This document shows positions 63,563 through 64,000 of a DNA stretch of 64,000 nt, piece by piece (positions within the stretch are counted from its first letter, which is position 1; each line of letters begins with the position of its first letter). The DNA lies in the NCBI GenBank assembly GCA_028874915.1, contig JAPPHA010000113.1:1-64000 (forward strand), written 5' to 3'. The notes beneath the pieces are model-generated. The model made no database searches, was not told the origin of the DNA, and saw only the letters and a list, made by a program, of their open reading frames with translations. This DNA is from Paracoccaceae bacterium (GTDB taxonomy: Bacteria; Pseudomonadota; Alphaproteobacteria; Rhodobacterales; Rhodobacteraceae). The position numbers were made by a program, and so were the translations under genes.

Positions 63563-64000
63563 TCACTCCTGACCGGCCCTCCATTCCTTCCATCGGAGAA
63601 CGGCATTGGCCGCCACTGTCGAGACGGGCGGCGGCGGCAGTCTGGCCGGTTCCGGTTCGCTCGCGAAGAAACTTGCGATCGGGGACGATACGTCCGAGGC
63701 CAGTTCTGCCACACCGATTCCGGTCATCGTGCCCCGTGTGGTCCCGAGGCCATTCTGGCAGCAGGCCGCAAACAGCCCGTTGTCGAGTTTCCGCAAGATG
63801 GTCACACCATTCCGGCTCAGGCACAGGTGTCCCGCCCAGACATGCTCCATCGCCATGCCTGCGAGTTGAGGAAACCGCTGGTCGAACCGGCTCCGCATGA
63901 CCCGTCTCGCCCGATCGAGATCACGGGCGGTCGATCGCATGGCGGGCCGGTAACTCGCGCAACCGCGAATCAGGATACGGTGGCCGCCGGCATCGCCCGA
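63563..64000 (-). CDS. FAD-dependent amino-acid oxidase-like protein, C-terminal part
   Basis: The minus-strand frame is open to the window edge, so the N-terminus with the FAD-binding GxGxxG lies beyond 64000. The visible 145 residues read RILIRGCASYRPAMRSTARD, FDQRFPQLAGMAMEHVWAGH, LCLSRNGVTILRKLDNGLFA and CCQNGLGTTRGTMTGIGVAE, which is the C-terminal FAD-contact and substrate-domain end of glycine/D-amino-acid or dimethylglycine-type oxidases (DAO family). It ends with VLRWKEWRAGQE. Substrate is not determined. Confidence 0.8.
   Translation of the reverse strand, partial: SGDAGGHRILIRGCASYRPAMRSTARDLDRARRVMRSRFDQRFPQLAGMAMEHVWAGHLCLSRNGVTILRKLDNGLFAACCQNGLGTTRGTMTGIGVAELASDVSSPIASFFASEPEPARLPPPPVSTVAANAVLRWKEWRAGQE

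Overview
The window looks like the chromosome of a high-GC alphaproteobacterium. The clearest marker is the gene run murA, DUF2948, hisD, UPF0262, low-molecular-weight phosphatase, infA, maf, RNase E/G and tRNA-Phe (13.6-21.5 kb), an arrangement typical of Alphaproteobacteria, especially Rhodospirillales-like lineages. The rest is mostly catabolic: transporters for organic acids and polyols, aromatic and purine degradation, and probable methylated-amine metabolism. Unusually long spacers hold broken genes and mobile-element relics. This suggests a genome that has carried many insertions and is losing genes. A host-associated or formerly host-associated lifestyle is possible but is only an inference.

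Layout. 0-1.3 kb: relics of a group II intron reverse transcriptase and a serine recombinase. 1.8-7.6 kb (minus strand): alanine dehydrogenase and a TRAP transporter operon (dctQ-dctP-dctM) ending in a UspA gene. 7.6-13.4 kb: decayed DNA with two copies of a dispersed inverted repeat flanking an exported isoaspartate methyltransferase and a large membrane spermidine-synthase-like protein; a 5-oxoprolinase start is fused to one repeat copy. 13.4-21.5 kb: tRNA-Thr, the conserved housekeeping run, and tRNA-Phe; the run is interrupted by a dead NYN-domain gene. 21.6-28.0 kb: a gntR-ligM-pcaH-pcaG cassette (vanillate to protocatechuate to ring cleavage), with a malic enzyme gene divergent from it. 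28-32.5 kb: an IS605-like end, a dead P-loop ATPase, a Na/phosphate symporter and a frameshifted CBS protein. 32.5-36.2 kb: urate degradation (puuD, a puuE-uraD fusion, allA).

36.4-47.3 kb: a Rieske oxygenase, two SDRs, a ThDP enzyme and an NAD(P)-dependent dehydrogenase; then, on the minus strand, a translationally coupled triad (M19 dipeptidase, 570-residue unknown protein, DUF3726) divergent from a non-pyrrolysine MttB-family methyltransferase. The content suggests betaine or other quaternary amine catabolism, and the two unknown proteins are the best candidates here for undescribed components. 47.5-49.1 kb: a DUF4143-type ATPase with an unusual C-terminal extension. 49.8-62.8 kb: a polyol island with a tagatose-bisphosphate aldolase subunit and PfkB kinase divergent from a LacI regulator, an ABC transporter (smoEFGK-like), sorbitol dehydrogenase, a fully colinear but dead mannitol dehydrogenase copy, a zinc dehydrogenase, and an intact mannitol dehydrogenase. 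The window ends inside a FAD-dependent amino-acid oxidase-like gene.

Regulatory DNA that can be read directly: twin TGTATACA palindromes between gntR and the malic enzyme gene; a LacI-type palindrome before the polyol binding-protein gene; and strong hairpins directly after the binding-protein gene in both the TRAP and ABC operons. All assignments are by reading translated sequence; no database search was run.
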